DNA of 64,000 bases, taken from contig OZ020492.1 of the NCBI GenBank assembly GCA_963971405.1, forward strand, positions 7,750,001-7,814,000, read 5' to 3'. The first letter of the stretch is position 1. The number at the start of each line of letters is the position of its first letter. The notes under the pieces are model-generated. The model worked only from the letters and a program-made list of their open reading frames with translations, had not been told where the DNA came from and made no database searches. The position numbers were made by a program, and so were the translations under genes. Below, piece after piece: positions 1 through 10,194 of the stretch. Source of the DNA: Psococerastis gibbosa (Eukaryota; Arthropoda; Insecta; Psocodea; Psocidae).

Positions 1-243
1 AAATAATAATTAATGGTCCCGAGGTGTGATTTTTGTAAACCTACATGCCAAATTTCATCAAAATTTACCGAGTAGTTTGCCCGGAAATCGATGAAAAGAC
101 AGAGCGACTGACAGACAGAGATTTCGTAAAAACCACATTTTGAGTTCCTAGGACCTCAAAACGTGTAAATCCGTTGAAATCTCGGAATCGAAAATTTCGA
201 CCATCACAAAGCTTTCCTTATACTACGTATAAATTGGAAAGAA
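1..243 (+). mobile_element. Family I element, 3' part, cut by window start
   Basis: This is the right-hand part of a repeat also found at 34175-35035, 45279-46130 and, decayed, at 62780-63020. Shared blocks are ATTTCATCAAAAT, a GACAGACAGA track, GACCTCAAAACGTGTAAATC and the terminal TACGTATAAATTGGAAAG. In the full copies the end TATAAATTGGAAAGCA is the inverse of the left end TGCTTTCCAATTTATA, so the family looks like a non-autonomous DNA element. The left end lies outside the window. The class assignment is inference. Confidence 0.6.
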
Positions 244-603
244 AGAAAAAACATATCCTATCAGTATAACCCAGAAATACCTCCCAGCAAGTTATAACTA
301 CCACGTTATCAGTTTACCGGACAGTTTGTCCAGTTGTTTGTCAATCGTCATAGTGAAGATATTCGGCTAATGATTTTTCTTTTATAATTTATCGTAATCT
401 TCTGCCTGGATCGCCTCCCTCCTCTTTAAGGCAACGTTTTCTGTAAATCAACCTACGAACAAATTACAAAACGCTCCTTCTTCAGCCTAAATGTCATCTT
501 AGTTAACTAGTTAATAAAAAGCTCAAATTCCGCCAGTAATAAATACCTTGCAATTCGATAAGGTTTCCTTCGGGAAAATTACTTCAGAATCGGTCGCTCT
601 AAC
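244..603. other. Unassigned AT-rich DNA
   Basis: I see no coding signature, RNA gene or recognised repeat here. Confidence 0.4.
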
Positions 604-984
604 ATGATTGCCCTGCGGGAAAGGGAGGGGGGGGGGGGGTTGGGAGAGATAAAATCAAGGATTCTTCATGCAGATACTTTGAAATTACTTCTGTGGAAAA
701 TATTACCCACATTTTTTTCTTCTCTGCCTCTTGTAAGACGTGCTCTTCACTTTTGTGATGTATCCATTTCTAAATGGGAATATGCACAAACATTTTTCCC
801 TCTGTCGAGATTAAGTGGAGTGTATGATGCTGTTATGTCTATTTTGCTTTGCGACAATGTGAGGATTATGATTTTGAAGGTTTTCCGCGGAAAAGCTTGT
901 TATGAGTTCATGGAGGGGGTCTCAGAGGGATTGGGGTTAAAAAATGTACGTCGGTTTATGAATAGGAAATTAAGTGTTTGCTGA
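604..984 (+). CDS. Unrecognised 126-codon open frame
   Basis: An ATG-started frame of 126 codons has a fairly balanced composition after residue 20, including segments such as FSSLPLVRRALHFCDVSISK and YEFMEGVSEGLGLKN. It starts just before a long G run that would encode a glycine stretch, which is poor for a real start. No family, signal peptide or membrane segment is recognised. It could be a decayed transposon exon, an unannotated exon or a chance frame. Nothing nearby supports a promoter or splice context. Confidence 0.15.
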   Translation: MIALREREGGGGLGEIKSRILHADTLKLLLWKILPTFFSSLPLVRRALHFCDVSISKWEYAQTFFPLSRLSGVYDAVMSILLCDNVRIMILKVFRGKACYEFMEGVSEGLGLKNVRRFMNRKLSVC

Positions 985-1448
985 CTATAGTTTCAGATTT
1001 TGCAGATAATTTTGAAAGCAGACTGGTTTTTTTTTACGCTTTCCATATCTTGCTGAGAAACAAACATATTGCGGATGATTGAAATATGATATTGGTTTTT
1101 TAATATTTGATTATGATGGCAACTGCATTTCAATTGGAAGTGTTCGCCGCTAAATTAGAAATGAAAATAGTGCTAAAGCAACGGAGAAGCTATGATGAAA
1201 CCGATTGTCTCTCTGAAGACTTCAAAGTCCCGGATGTAAAGTAGCTTTTCGGAAAGGATTTAATCACACGAATACTAAAAGGATCGGACTATTATACCTA
1301 TCAGCGTCGCCACACCATTACCCAAGTATCTACTTCTGCCCTCCCAAAAAACCTCTAGCTTTAACTCAGGGACACTCGCAATACGACTTCACAACGCACT
1401 GATGGGACCAGGATTCGCAGACCTTCATACGAAGACGTCAACGAAACA
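985..1448. other. Unassigned DNA
   Basis: No gene or recognised repeat. It runs up to the target duplication of the hAT-like element that follows. Confidence 0.4.
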
Positions 1449-1456
1449 CATTAAAC

Positions 1457-1815
1457 CAGTGGTTCTTAAACTGGGGGTCACGAGAAATTTTCCGGGAGGT
1501 CGGAAGAGCTAGGTTAAAGAAATGTAAAAAACTAAGAAATTATGCTAAAGAAGTAGAATTTTGATTTAAAAGTTTCTTTTAATAAGTTCGTGAATTCGAG
1601 GTCTTATGTTGGTGATACTGACAGATAAGTTGTGGTCCAAGATTTGCCGGCGGTTTCTTCTGTTGCTGGTTTTATTAGTAACCATCGCGGAAAGTCCAGC
1701 TTCACAATGGTATGAGCCATGAGGTACTTTTAAGTGGGTTTTCTTGCTTGGGGGTCGCAAGACCAAGCCGGAATGTCAAAAGCGGTAGCAGTCAAAAAAG
1801 GTTTTAGAACCACTG
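1457..1815. mobile_element. hAT-like MITE, 359 bp
   Basis: The left end is CAGTGGTTCTTAAACT and the right end is GGTTTTAGAACCACTG, an imperfect terminal inverted repeat of the hAT type (CAGTGG...). It is flanked by CATTAAAC (1449-1456) and CATTAAGC (1816-1823), an 8-bp duplication with one mismatch, as expected for hAT insertion. There is no transposase frame inside, so it is a non-autonomous derivative. An unrelated 66-codon frame inside on the minus strand is not considered coding. Confidence 0.8.
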
Positions 1816-1894
1816 CATTAAGCAATAAATTCAAACGTTACTGATGCACACAGGACGAAGTTGATATAGAAGGCGCACTAAGGCACTAATCTGA

Positions 1895-2276
1895 GGTGCC
1901 CATTCCATTGACAGGCTAGGGCTATTTCCAACAACGGTGACGCGGTAGCAGACATTCAAGACTAAGGTGACGTCTCCACCGACCTCGCATTGCAGAATTG
2001 ACGGAAATGTTTATTTTCCTCTATGGCATAGTTAAAATTGATCAATGATCATACAGTAAAATCACAAACAAATAAACTAATATTAAAAAATGGCGTCATG
2101 GGATATGTTAAGTACAAACATTTTAATAGATTTCTATAAAAAGAGAAATTCTAATTTCCGTCAATGTTATTTGCATTCTGCAATGCGAGGTCAGTGGAAA
2201 CGCTACCTAAGTCTTGAATGTCTGCTACCACGTCACCGTTGTTGGAAATAGCGCTAGCCGATCAATGGAATGGGCG
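1895..2276. mobile_element. TWA-type MITE (PIF/Harbinger-like), 382 bp
   Basis: The left terminus GGTGCCCATTCCATTGACAG and the right terminus ending AATGGAATGGGCGCC are inverse. Inside are inverted sub-blocks GTAGCAGACATTCAAGACT and a central AAAATTGATCAATGATCAT. Flanks are TGA and TAA, a decayed TWA duplication. The best copy of the family is at 37208-37576. TWA duplications suggest PIF/Harbinger, but no transposase is present, so the superfamily is inference. Confidence 0.75.
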
Positions 2277-2880
2277 CCTAACATAAACAACGACAACAAC
2301 AACCGCAGTACTACTAGACCAGTCACTTCAATCGGACGTTTACTTAATTATGACTGATTTATTCCCCACCCAAACACATGGTTTCCGCAGTTGGGTGAGG
2401 GCTCCAATGACATAAATTTGTAAAATTGTAGAATACCTCTGTAAATTATATTATTGTGAATACATTTGATTGGATTTCATATGAATGGCTTGTAGGACTA
2501 ATAGCGGTACAGCATTATGCTACTGTCACCTACCTTCTGTATAGAACTCGATGGTTTATTATTACAAAGAAGCAGCAGCGGCCCTATCTCAACGCTGCAG
2601 CTTCATAAATCCTGCAGGAGTGGGAGCTGCAATTTTAACCTTATTATATGCCAGCAGTGTAACGTAATGAACAGCGGATTCATCTAAAGCGTTTTAGCTT
2701 TAGCAGTAATTTTCAGTAAAAACTTGACGCATAAACATTTAATTTGGGTTGGAGAATTTTTGCATAATGGTACCTTTATATAAGGGGTAAATAATTTATG
2801 ATTAATTTTAGCGAAAGAATTGATAATTTTTTTCCTACAGTTGAACATGGCTAGTTGAGTCATTTTGGGTCGATAGTACC
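2277..2880. other. Unassigned DNA
   Basis: A short CAACGACAACAACAACC simple stretch follows the MITE. No gene was recognised. Confidence 0.4.
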
Positions 2881-2881
2881 T

Positions 2882-2983
2882 CTGAAACGCTGGAAGGATG
2901 AGTTGGAAACTGACCTTCGCGAGTTGGGAGTCTTTAGAAGGTGGAGCGATACCCGACTTGCAGCAACCTGCAGTCCGAACAAT
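2882..2983 (+). pseudogene. RTE-type LINE ORF2 C-terminal remnant
   Basis: The frame reads LKRWKDELETDLRELGVFRR before diverging. This matches the conserved C-terminus of arthropod RTE-like endonuclease/reverse transcriptase polyproteins, which reads approximately GRPRxRWxDDxExDLxxLGVRxW. Three related remnants are at 5060-5310, 12296-12450 (minus) and 62262-62402. The copy is strongly 5'-truncated and its 3' end differs from the others. It is a dead fragment. Confidence 0.65.
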
Positions 2984-3161
2984 TTATAATAAAGAATAAT
3001 AGCAATGGTTAATATTATTTCATAAGAAATGGTTGGTTGGACTGCCTTTGCTATGGAAGTCCAATAACCCCTTGTGGAATAATCTATAATAATAATAACT
3101 AATTGTTGTACTTTTCATCAATTTGCTACTTAGCTTGGCCCCCTATACCATCCGGTACCTA

Positions 3162-3335
3162 CTGACTTACTTACTTACTTACTCCTTGGCGCTGCGGCCC
3201 GTGCGGAGCCTTGGTCGGCTCTGCCACATCGCCAGCTCTCATTCGCCAGATATTGACGCCAAGGGTCGCCAGATTCACCTCGCAACGGTGGGCGCCGTGG
3301 TCGCCAAAATTTGTGCCCGTTTTCGACCGTATATA
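3162..3335 (-). pseudogene. LINE ORF2 3' end with (AAGT)n tail
   Basis: On the minus strand a GC-rich block encodes ATLGVNIWRMRAGDVAEPTK then ends in a GVSK stop and a tail of four AAGT repeats. The abrupt rise in GC against AT-rich flanks and the terminal short tandem repeat fit a 5'-truncated non-LTR retrotransposon. The unit at 24445-24568 has the same tail design but different codons. A (TA)n stretch at about 3330-3343 abuts its 5' side. The clade is not determined. Confidence 0.5.
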
Positions 3336-3343
3336 TATATATA

Positions 3344-3859
3344 TTAATTCAAAGTAATTTAAATAGTTTAAAAATTTTTCCAGTATTTTAGCTGTTTCCA
3401 AGTATGTAATGAGTTTTTCTATCGGTCTTTTGGTTTAGGCACAGACGATGTATGTTTGGCAAAATTCTTTCAGTTTTCGCAATTTTCTCATTACATGCTC
3501 ACGCGATAATAATTCCACTGCACTTAGTTTTCACCCGATATGACCGTTTAATACCTCTTTAGAACGAGTATAAATCAAGCTTTTTAACATGTATAAACTA
3601 AAAATTTTCATGTTCCACCTTCCCCCTTTCAAACTAGTTCAAATCAATATTTTTTTATTATTTATTTATTATTTTTATATTTACTCCTTGGTTTGGGCTA
3701 GAATCTGAAGGCACGCTTTTACTACAAAATTGAGGCAGACACTATCAGGTAACAAAAAAATCTAATGAGACCCATGTGCGCAGGATGGTTTGTGTTATTT
3801 AATTGCCGTTAAAGAATCTTATTATAAACGTAGCCTATTTATAAAAAGAGAGAGTTTCA
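3344..3859. other. Unassigned AT-rich DNA
   Basis: It contains short (TTAT)n stretches near 3650. The segment at 3420-3600, including CTCATTACATGC, TAATACCTCTTTAGAA and CTTCCCCCTTTCAAAC, recurs inverted near 46380-46560, so it is probably another dispersed repeat. No gene was recognised. Confidence 0.4.
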
Positions 3860-4147
3860 GGGGAACATGGTGGGACATGATAACGCGCTGAGACTACACC
3901 AGTCAGTCTGAGTGCGGAGCGAGTCCTGGTCACCTCCGATTTAACCGTGTGACTTTACCAAGTTCCCGAAGTGGTTTGAATTCCACTATAATTAGGAGGT
4001 CCACCCTTTCAGTCTACTCCCCTTTCCCCGACATGAAAGAGTCTGCCCTCAGGGTGTCTCAAGTTAACAAACAGACTCACTCCACCCGCCAGGCTGACAG
4101 GGTTGCTTAAAGCAGAAATGCTGAAAGCAGGTGTTAGAAAGTAGAAG
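3860..4147 (+). mobile_element. SINE-B, near full-length
   Basis: It starts GGGGAACATGGTGGGACATG and ends GAAATGCTGAAAGCAGG. It carries the B-box-like GGTTTGAATTCC inside a small hairpin and the tail block GCTGACAGGGTTGCTTAAAG. The minus-strand copy at 28628-28909 matches over the whole length. Four partial copies are at 7649-7745, 45101-45156, 55677-55795 (minus) and 59979-60052. The size of about 290 bp and the lack of a coding frame fit a SINE. The tRNA origin of the head is uncertain. Confidence 0.7.
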
Positions 4148-4924
4148 AAAAAACATGTATAAAAAGGCATAACTCGCATTCTAAAACTATCCTGTCCCTA
4201 GCAACTTTTTTAGTAACTGGCTTTTAAACCCACAAATCTCTGGCTGCGATCTGACTTCCTTATCGTAGGAGTTCCAATAGCGACAGACATATTCCTACAA
4301 AAAACGAACTACCATATAAAGGTATAGTACGTCGGGGTATCCGCAATGCAAGTCCATTTCAATGCGAATTCAATGGCTTTAGGGGGTCATAGAGACATGA
4401 ATATTCCCCTTAGCTTTCCTTTTAGGCTAAATTCGACATTTATATAAGACCCCACTCTGCAAGAGCTCGCCACGCAATTTCGCCGTAGAAACCGTTGCTT
4501 TCAAGAGGATTGTATAGAGTAACTTTCAACACAAACTTGTGGATGCACATTAACGTTGGACTCTAGAGAAAACCATTATGAAATTTAAAAGCTCTTATCA
4601 AGTCCTTGTTTATTAAACATGGCTAAGTACACCTAGGAGAACACGGTGAAATAGCACCTGAAGGTTTGTGGTTTTTGGTTTTCTGAGAGTAAACACTTGT
4701 AACTTAATCTGTAATGGTAATCAAGATTTTAACATATATATACAGGAGTAGGTTGGAGGTTTACCAGGTGCCCTATGCTTGTATATTGTAGGAGGGGAAA
4801 CTAAATATTTTAAATACTTGTATTACACATAAAGTATTAATCATAGACATTTACATACATTAACATTACGTATAACATAAAGTATTAATCATAGACAGAA
4901 TTACATGAATTATAGTATAAGGAA
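4148..4924. other. Unassigned DNA
   Basis: No coding or RNA signature. Short duplicated phrases occur near 4810-4905 (ACATAAAGTATTAATCATAGAC twice, about 55 bp apart). Confidence 0.4.
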
Positions 4925-5007
4925 AACCCTTAAATTATTATGTACAGTGTGTGGCTTCTTGCCATAGCTTGTAGAAACATATTTTTCTTGTCATTTTCCC
5001 ACAAGGC
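4925..5007 (+). repeat. Left copy of direct repeat flanking an RTE remnant
   Basis: The phrase GTGGCTTCTTGCCATAGCTT, followed by GTAGAAACATATTTTTCTTG and TTTCCCACAAG, recurs with changes at 5332-5415. The two copies enclose the RTE fragment. See the matching entry. Confidence 0.7.
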
Positions 5008-5059
5008 GTATAAGAAACAACGCCGAAATAGACGCGATATCCTACGGAGAAGACATCGT

Positions 5060-5310
5060 CCGGTGTGTAAAATCGCAACGGCTGAGATGACTGGGACACG
5101 TCGTAAGAATATCAGACGACTGTATGCCGAACAAGATGTACGTAAAGCAAGCGACTGGCGGGACGTCCTCGAAAACGTTGGAAGGATGAGTTGGAAAATG
5201 ACTTTCGTGAGTTGGGAGTCCGTATATGGTGGAACGTTGTACAAAACCGAGATGACTGGAGGAGTGTTGTCGAGGAGGCCAAAGCCCATCAAGGGCTGTA
5301 GAGCCAGAAA
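5060..5310 (+). pseudogene. RTE-type LINE ORF2 C-terminus, broken
   Basis: One frame reads LGHVVRISDDCMPNKMYVKQ after an in-frame TGA that replaces the usual tryptophan. A frameshift near 5160 then leads to RPRKRWKDELENDFRELGVR and WRSVVEEAKAHQGL before a stop. This is the typical C-terminal region of RTE-like LINE polyproteins downstream of the reverse transcriptase. The premature stop and the frameshift make it a pseudogene. It ends in AGAAAAAGAAGATAG followed by an A-rich run, a plausible 3' end. Overlapping frames on both strands are shadows. Confidence 0.8.
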
Positions 5311-5331
5311 AAGAAGATAGTATATAAAAAA

Positions 5332-5415
5332 AAAGTCCTTAATTTTTTTGCTCAGTATGTGGCTTCTTGTCGTAGCTTGTAGAAAGTAGTTTTTCTTGTA
5401 ATTTCCCACAAGACG
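5332..5415 (+). repeat. Right copy of direct repeat flanking an RTE remnant
   Basis: It reads ATGTGGCTTCTTGTCGTAGC, then GAAAGTAGTTTTTCTTGTAA, about 80% like 4925-5007. It is far longer than an ordinary target-site duplication, so a host tandem duplication or part of the element is also possible. Confidence 0.7.
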
Positions 5416-6965
5416 AAGAATCTTGATCTTGTCATTATGCGCCACTGGACTTGTACTTTCAAGGATAAAAAAAAAAATACATATATATTCAAAATTAAAA
5501 ACCTGACAACCTTTTCCAGTTTTCCAGACAACATTTTCCAGTTTCCCGGCAGTATTTTCCTGAGTGCAGACGATGAAAAATAATCCTTTTTGATCGATGT
5601 AAAGCCGTTCATTTCAGTTGTGGCTGACTCACTTGCGATGACATTTAATTTTGAAGAACGCGTTCAAGGGTAAAGATGCTGGGGCGGCGGTTTGTCCCAC
5701 TAATGATGCTGCGGGGGGTGAGAATCACAACGCTGTATAAAGCCTGGTCGCCATCTTGTATCGGAAGAAATGGACAGGGGTTAAGAGGAAGATATAAGAC
5801 CTAAATGTGTCAGTTGTTATTGCTTTCCATAGATTTTTTTAAAATTCACATATGTTGTAGTCCTTCTTAATGTAAACAGAACGAAATAGGTCGCTTGTCT
5901 CTTGATAGTTTGGTTCTGGGGCGAAAGAAAAATCAAACTCAAACATAAGCTCAATTTTAATTACTAAAAAAAGTCATTTTTCTGCAAAACCTTCAGGCAT
6001 GTTTTAGTTGCTAAATATAGTAATCGAGCTGAACAGGTTACTTTCCCGAGCAATGGCTTGTTTTTTAAGTGAAAATTTTTAATGAAATTGTGGATAATCC
6101 ATACCCCAAGGCTTTGCATACCGTTTCCTTATCGTTGTGTATTATACATATTTATTAGTCTGCTCCCCTTAGACATGCGGCCGGCAGCCGAAATTTAGCC
6201 TTAGGACAATTATGGTAGGTTTTTTAGGTTGAAACTAGTTGGGTTTTGTAGCCCTTCACAACTGACTTTAGCCTATTGTAACCTGGGTCTACTCCAGTTT
6301 GTGAGTTTTTGTTTCATGTGGTTACATTTCTCCCTACCTGAAGTAGCTCCTGTGTCAGTCCGTGGACTGCCCTTATTAGATAATGGTCTTCAATATTTTC
6401 CACTCGCATAAAATCAAATTTATAAGCAGTTTATTTGCTGACGAAGTCTCAGAGTTGAATTAAATCTTGTTACTGTATGAATTGAAGATGCTGTGGCTAT
6501 TAAAAAAAGCTATCCAAAGTAATGAAAGCTTCCATTGGTTTTTTTAGAAATAGCGTCGGGGGAAAAAGAGCTGAGTTAATAAGTATTATAAAGCGCGCTC
6601 TAGCTTATCCCGAAGACTTCCCGGAAAACAAACATGAAGTCGGAAAAACCATTTGGAAAGTTCAACAAGGCAGAAGCTGAAGTGAAGAGGGGTAGAATAA
6701 AAGTAACTAAAAAGGGTCATGGAGATTTTTATTTCTATTTAATAAGCGGCTCAAATTTTTTTTTAATGAAACTGTTAAAACAAGTTAGACTGAGTTTGTA
6801 GTAAGCCTCGTTTTCACAAAAGATTTTCTTTAGTTGACAGGTCTGGTGCCTCAGACCTCTTTGGAAACCGAAGAAAAGTTTTTAGTAAATTTAAATGGGA
6901 CATTCTCTTTCTTTCGCTTGTTGCTATTGTTGGGTGTTAAAGGCTGACACATTATACAATAGTTG
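5416..6965. other. Unassigned DNA, 1.5 kb
   Basis: No coding exon, RNA gene or well-defined repeat was recognised. A GCGGGGGGTGAGAATCAC/GGTCGCCATCTTG block near 5700-5755 loosely resembles the pair at 57144-57310 and 57983-58118. Confidence 0.4.
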
Positions 6966-6967
6966 TG

Positions 6968-7018
6968 GATAGAGTTCTATGTAGGAAAGAACGGTCATTT
7001 TCAAAATAGCTTTCCGTC
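6968..7018 (+). mobile_element. Family E MITE terminus, solo
   Basis: The block AGAGTTCTATGTAGGAAAGA matches the GAGTTCTATATAGG terminus of the family at 57548-57708. No matching right end was found. Confidence 0.45.
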
Positions 7019-7071
7019 GAGCAGTGAGCGAATTCAAATAAGCGGGGCAAACCGCTGATAACAGGACATTT

Positions 7072-7257
7072 AGAGTAGTGGTACGGGCTCTAAATTACCA
7101 CCCGAAAAGTTGTTGGTTCGAGTCACACACTTGCTTCATTTTGTGACCATGCTGCGGAGGACATGTAATGAAGGTGGTCCCTGGTGTCCTAGTTGAGTTT
7201 AAGAGAGAGCTTTATAACCATAATTCCGTTAGGTTGGCTTAGTAATGGAACAAATGT
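7072..7257 (+). mobile_element. SINE-A copy
   Basis: The head has an A-box-like AGTAGTGGTACGGGC and a B box GTTGGTTCGAGTC. The body block GACCATGCTGCGGAGGACAT is followed by the tail TTAGGTTGGCTTAGTAATGG then AACAAA and (TTAT)n. The tail hairpin is degraded here. There are seven further copies in the window. Pol III boxes, a length of about 190-200 bp and a terminal simple repeat identify a tRNA-derived SINE. Confidence 0.8.
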
Positions 7258-7335
7258 ATTATTTATTTCGTTACAATATCCCAAATTGAAATAGAGCAGT
7301 GGTCAAGAGAGAGGATTGTAAAACCGTCTTTAGAC

Positions 7336-7512
7336 CTAGGCCGTGCCCAGGTTTTGATTTCGGGGGGGGGGGGGGTGTTCAAATTTTTTTTACTTAATTT
7401 ATTATTGAATTAATGGGTAAATTCTTCAAACCATACAGGTTTACATACAAAAATTTATTTCGGGGGGGGGGGGGGTCCGGACACCATGGAGCACCCCCTG
7501 GGCACGGCCATG
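7336..7512. mobile_element. hAT-like MITE with G tracts, 177 bp
   Basis: The left end CTAGGCCGTGCCCAGG and the right end CCCTGGGCACGGCCATG are inverse. It is flanked by CTTTAGAC (7328-7335) and CCTTAGAC (7513-7520), an 8-bp duplication with one mismatch. It contains two G runs (about 7363-7375 and 7461-7474). A second copy with the same termini is at 53011-53163. Overlapping minus-strand frames across it are not coding. Confidence 0.85.
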
Positions 7513-7648
7513 CCTTAGACCTAGAACATCTGTGGGTTGTCGTGTAATGGCTTTTTCCGACCAATCGACAGTCATCAATCGTGATTGACCCGCGTTCCAC
7601 ATTTCCCAAATTAATTTGTGTTGTCTCATTGCATGTACGATAAACACG

Positions 7649-7745
7649 CAAGTGGTTCGGAATCCACTATAATCAGTTCACCCTTTCAGTCAACTCCCCT
7701 TGTCCCTGAAGTAAAGGAGTCTGCTCCTGGGGTGCCTCAAGTTAT
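7649..7745 (+). mobile_element. SINE-B middle fragment
   Basis: It matches 3967-4070 (AGTGGTTCGGAATCCACTAT, then GTGCCTCAAGTTA). It ends exactly where a TWA-type MITE begins, and the last TTA is the expected MITE target. The 3' part of the SINE is missing beyond the MITE. Confidence 0.7.
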
Positions 7746-7913
7746 GGCGCCCATTCCACCGACCGGCTAGGGCTATTTACAAAAACGGTGACGTGGTAGC
7801 AGACATTCAAGACTTAGGTGGCGTTTCCATCGACCTCGCATTGCAGAATGCAAATGACATTGACGGAAATTAGAATTTTTCTTTTTATAGAAATCTATTA
7901 AAATGTTTGTACA
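7746..7913 (+). mobile_element. TWA-type MITE, left half only
   Basis: The terminus GGCGCCCATTCCACCGACCG runs through the internal GTAGCAGACATTCAAGACTT and ATGACATTGACGGAAATTAG blocks, then stops in a TGTGCATTGTGCATTG duplication. The right arm is absent. It lies directly against a SINE-B fragment. Confidence 0.7.
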
Positions 7914-8069
7914 TTGTGCATTGTGCATTGGAAAAACAAACAAACAATGTGCGATGAACAAACTTGATGCTCCACATTTCCGCCGTTTTCTGAATTATAT
8001 ACCGACGTTCTAATAGTTGGTTTATAATCTGCATTACTACCTCAATGGCCTATACTTAAATCGACAATC

Positions 8070-8235
8070 GGCTTCGGTGGCAAGGTGGTAGCGTGCTTGT
8101 ACTTGGGCCAGTCTCTACATACCATGTGATTGGAGACGTGTCGTAACTCAACACATGTACTAACCTACAGAGGCGACTAAGGAGGGCACATACATAAACT
8201 TTTTTGCATGCGATTAACCTTTTATTAAGTAAAAA
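8070..8235 (+). mobile_element. SINE-C copy
   Basis: The head GGTGGCAAGGTGGTAGCGTG resembles a tRNA A box. It continues GTGCTTGTACTTG, AGTCTCTAC and GAGACGTGTCGTAACTCAAC, and ends near TTTGCATGCGATTAACC. Five other copies are at 14555, 20915 and 31045 (all minus) and at 40700 and 49208 (plus). Confidence 0.7.
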
Positions 8236-9440
8236 AAACTGTTTGCATTTTGTTTTACATCAAATACCAATTCTTATTTTAATTTAGGTGAGAAAATTCT
8301 TTTAGTTCATCCAATGAACTTAAGAGCAAACACTCCACTAGACTAGACGTTTTTTTACACGAAGTCATATATCGATCATATCGGGCCATAATTGAGATAC
8401 CATATAAATGCACACTTACTGACAATGAATTGTGGATTATGTTAAAGGGGGAGAGAATTAAAGTAAACCAGACTTATAAAATGTGTTCGTGGTCGGGTAG
8501 TATGCACTCGTAAGTTGAGATATTTGAATTTAAAGGCGGTTTGCAAAGAAGTGTTCATGATTCTTGCAGATTAGTGTTTGGTTGTGTATGTATATTTAGT
8601 AATAGAATCTAACTATAGATCTTTTATAGCCGCTAGGAATCCATTTCACAATTTCGCTGCGTTATTGGAGAATTCCATGTAATCTGATTCTGATAGCGGT
8701 TCTCAATTTAAAGTCAGCTATCGTCTGTAAACATTTTTTTAATTAAAATTTGTTCTGCTTGTATGACGCTCTACTTGCCGCTCAAAACGACTATTCTATA
8801 ATATGATGACTTCTGAAATAACGTTTTTTGTTTGTTACACAAACTGCTTTAGTTATTGTAAAAAATTGTTTTTTTTCTCTACCCATGTGAGAGAAGCGAA
8901 AATGTTTGTTTATATATGAGTGGCTATTTGTACAAGGTGACGAGTTAAGAGGAAGCTTATTATATTAAGGATATAGGTAACATGTTGCTTGCGAGAAAAA
9001 AAAAATAGGCTATTTTGTTTAGTGTTTTATTTATTTATTTGTTATTGTGTTTTAGTTTGTAGGACGCCTGTTTTTTTCATTTTAATGATCAATACAGAGA
9101 TATTCTATTAAAAAAAAATAATATTTTAATTGTCAGTGGTAGATAAATACGGAACTTGCAATTCTTCAAATTCTTTTCCTACTTGCGTGAACGCATGTCT
9201 AACGGCATAAATAAACGCAATAATGACAGATTTTTGCGTAACATATAGCTGATTTTCATGCGTAGGCGAGCGTATGAAAAATGTTAGCGATGATATAGTA
9301 CATTCTATCGTTATATACATTTTCTTATAACTTGAAATCCAATAATGCTCGAATATCGAAGAAACATTCTACAAAAACAAGTAAGAATTCTTAATTAAAG
9401 TTTTCATCACTGAAGAGGCCAAGATGCCTGTATATCCTAT
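8236..9440. other. Unassigned AT-rich DNA, 1.2 kb
   Basis: No gene was recognised. It is mostly low-complexity A/T runs, with TCTGATAGCGGTTCTCAA at 8690 resembling a solitary hAT end (see rejected items). Confidence 0.4.
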
Positions 9441-9455
9441 ACGCTCGTGAGTGGG

Positions 9456-9612
9456 AGGGGGGGGGGGTTAAGAGACGCGAGTTTTGGAGTCGTAGAGGGG
9501 GCATGTAGGAACTTTCCTCAATCTATACGTGTCTTGTGAGCTCCTCGGAACTTTGAGAATAGTTTTGCACGGGGGCCGTTGTCGTAGGGGGGGGGGGGCT
9601 TGGGGGGGGGGG
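9456..9612 (+). repeat. Cluster of G homopolymers
   Basis: Three runs of roughly ten or more G lie at about 9459-9468, 9587-9598 and 9603-9612, all on the plus strand. No flanking inverted termini were found, unlike the G runs inside hAT-like elements. Confidence 0.7.
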
Positions 9613-10028
9613 TATTAAGTTAAATTGAGTAATGTCTAAGTTTATCAAAGGCGGAATTGATTAATTACGCTGCTCACACAAGTTGTGGGGATACATACAA
9701 GACAGCATTTGTAGGTGTCGACTTGTACATTTATTTTAATGAATTTCACTCTACTGCAAATTACGAGTTCCGTAATTTACTGTAAAGGAGAGAAATGGGA
9801 TTTTGCACAAGCCTTTTCACTTTCAGTTTATTATGGCCTTTTTGGTTTTCACTGGCTTTATTCCTTTCTTGACAGTTTTTAACTAATCTAATGCTGGCTT
9901 TAGCTTACTTACATCTTGCAAGTTATGAATAATTAATTAATTAATAATGCTTTTTTTCCTATTACTTGTTCTTGGAATTAATTATTCTAGCACAAGCTTT
10001 TTGACACGATGTCGGCTACTTATTTAGA
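9613..10028. other. Unassigned AT-rich DNA
   Basis: No gene, RNA or recognised repeat. Confidence 0.4.
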
Positions 10029-10075
10029 CTCCGCTAGGTTGGCTTAGTAATAGAACAAAAAAGTCCTTATTTATT
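10029..10075 (+). mobile_element. Detached SINE-A 3' tail
   Basis: TCCGCTAGGTTGGCTTAGTA then ATAGAACAAAAAAG and (TTAT)n is the last third of SINE-A without head or body. This fits a 5'-truncated insertion or another SINE sharing the tail. Confidence 0.65.
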
Positions 10076-10194
10076 TAAATAAAGATTCATTAATAATTAA
10101 GAACAGTTACACGTTATACGGGTGCTCACAATGTTTGTATAAACTAGTTATCCCTGTACTTGTTAAGTGTGTTAAGTTAACACTCGCGGAAACA

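Noticed and set aside
4930-5445. 171-codon minus-strand frame, the longest in the window
   Set aside because: It lies antisense to the broken RTE remnant and runs through its flanking direct repeats at both ends. Its composition is that of a shadow.
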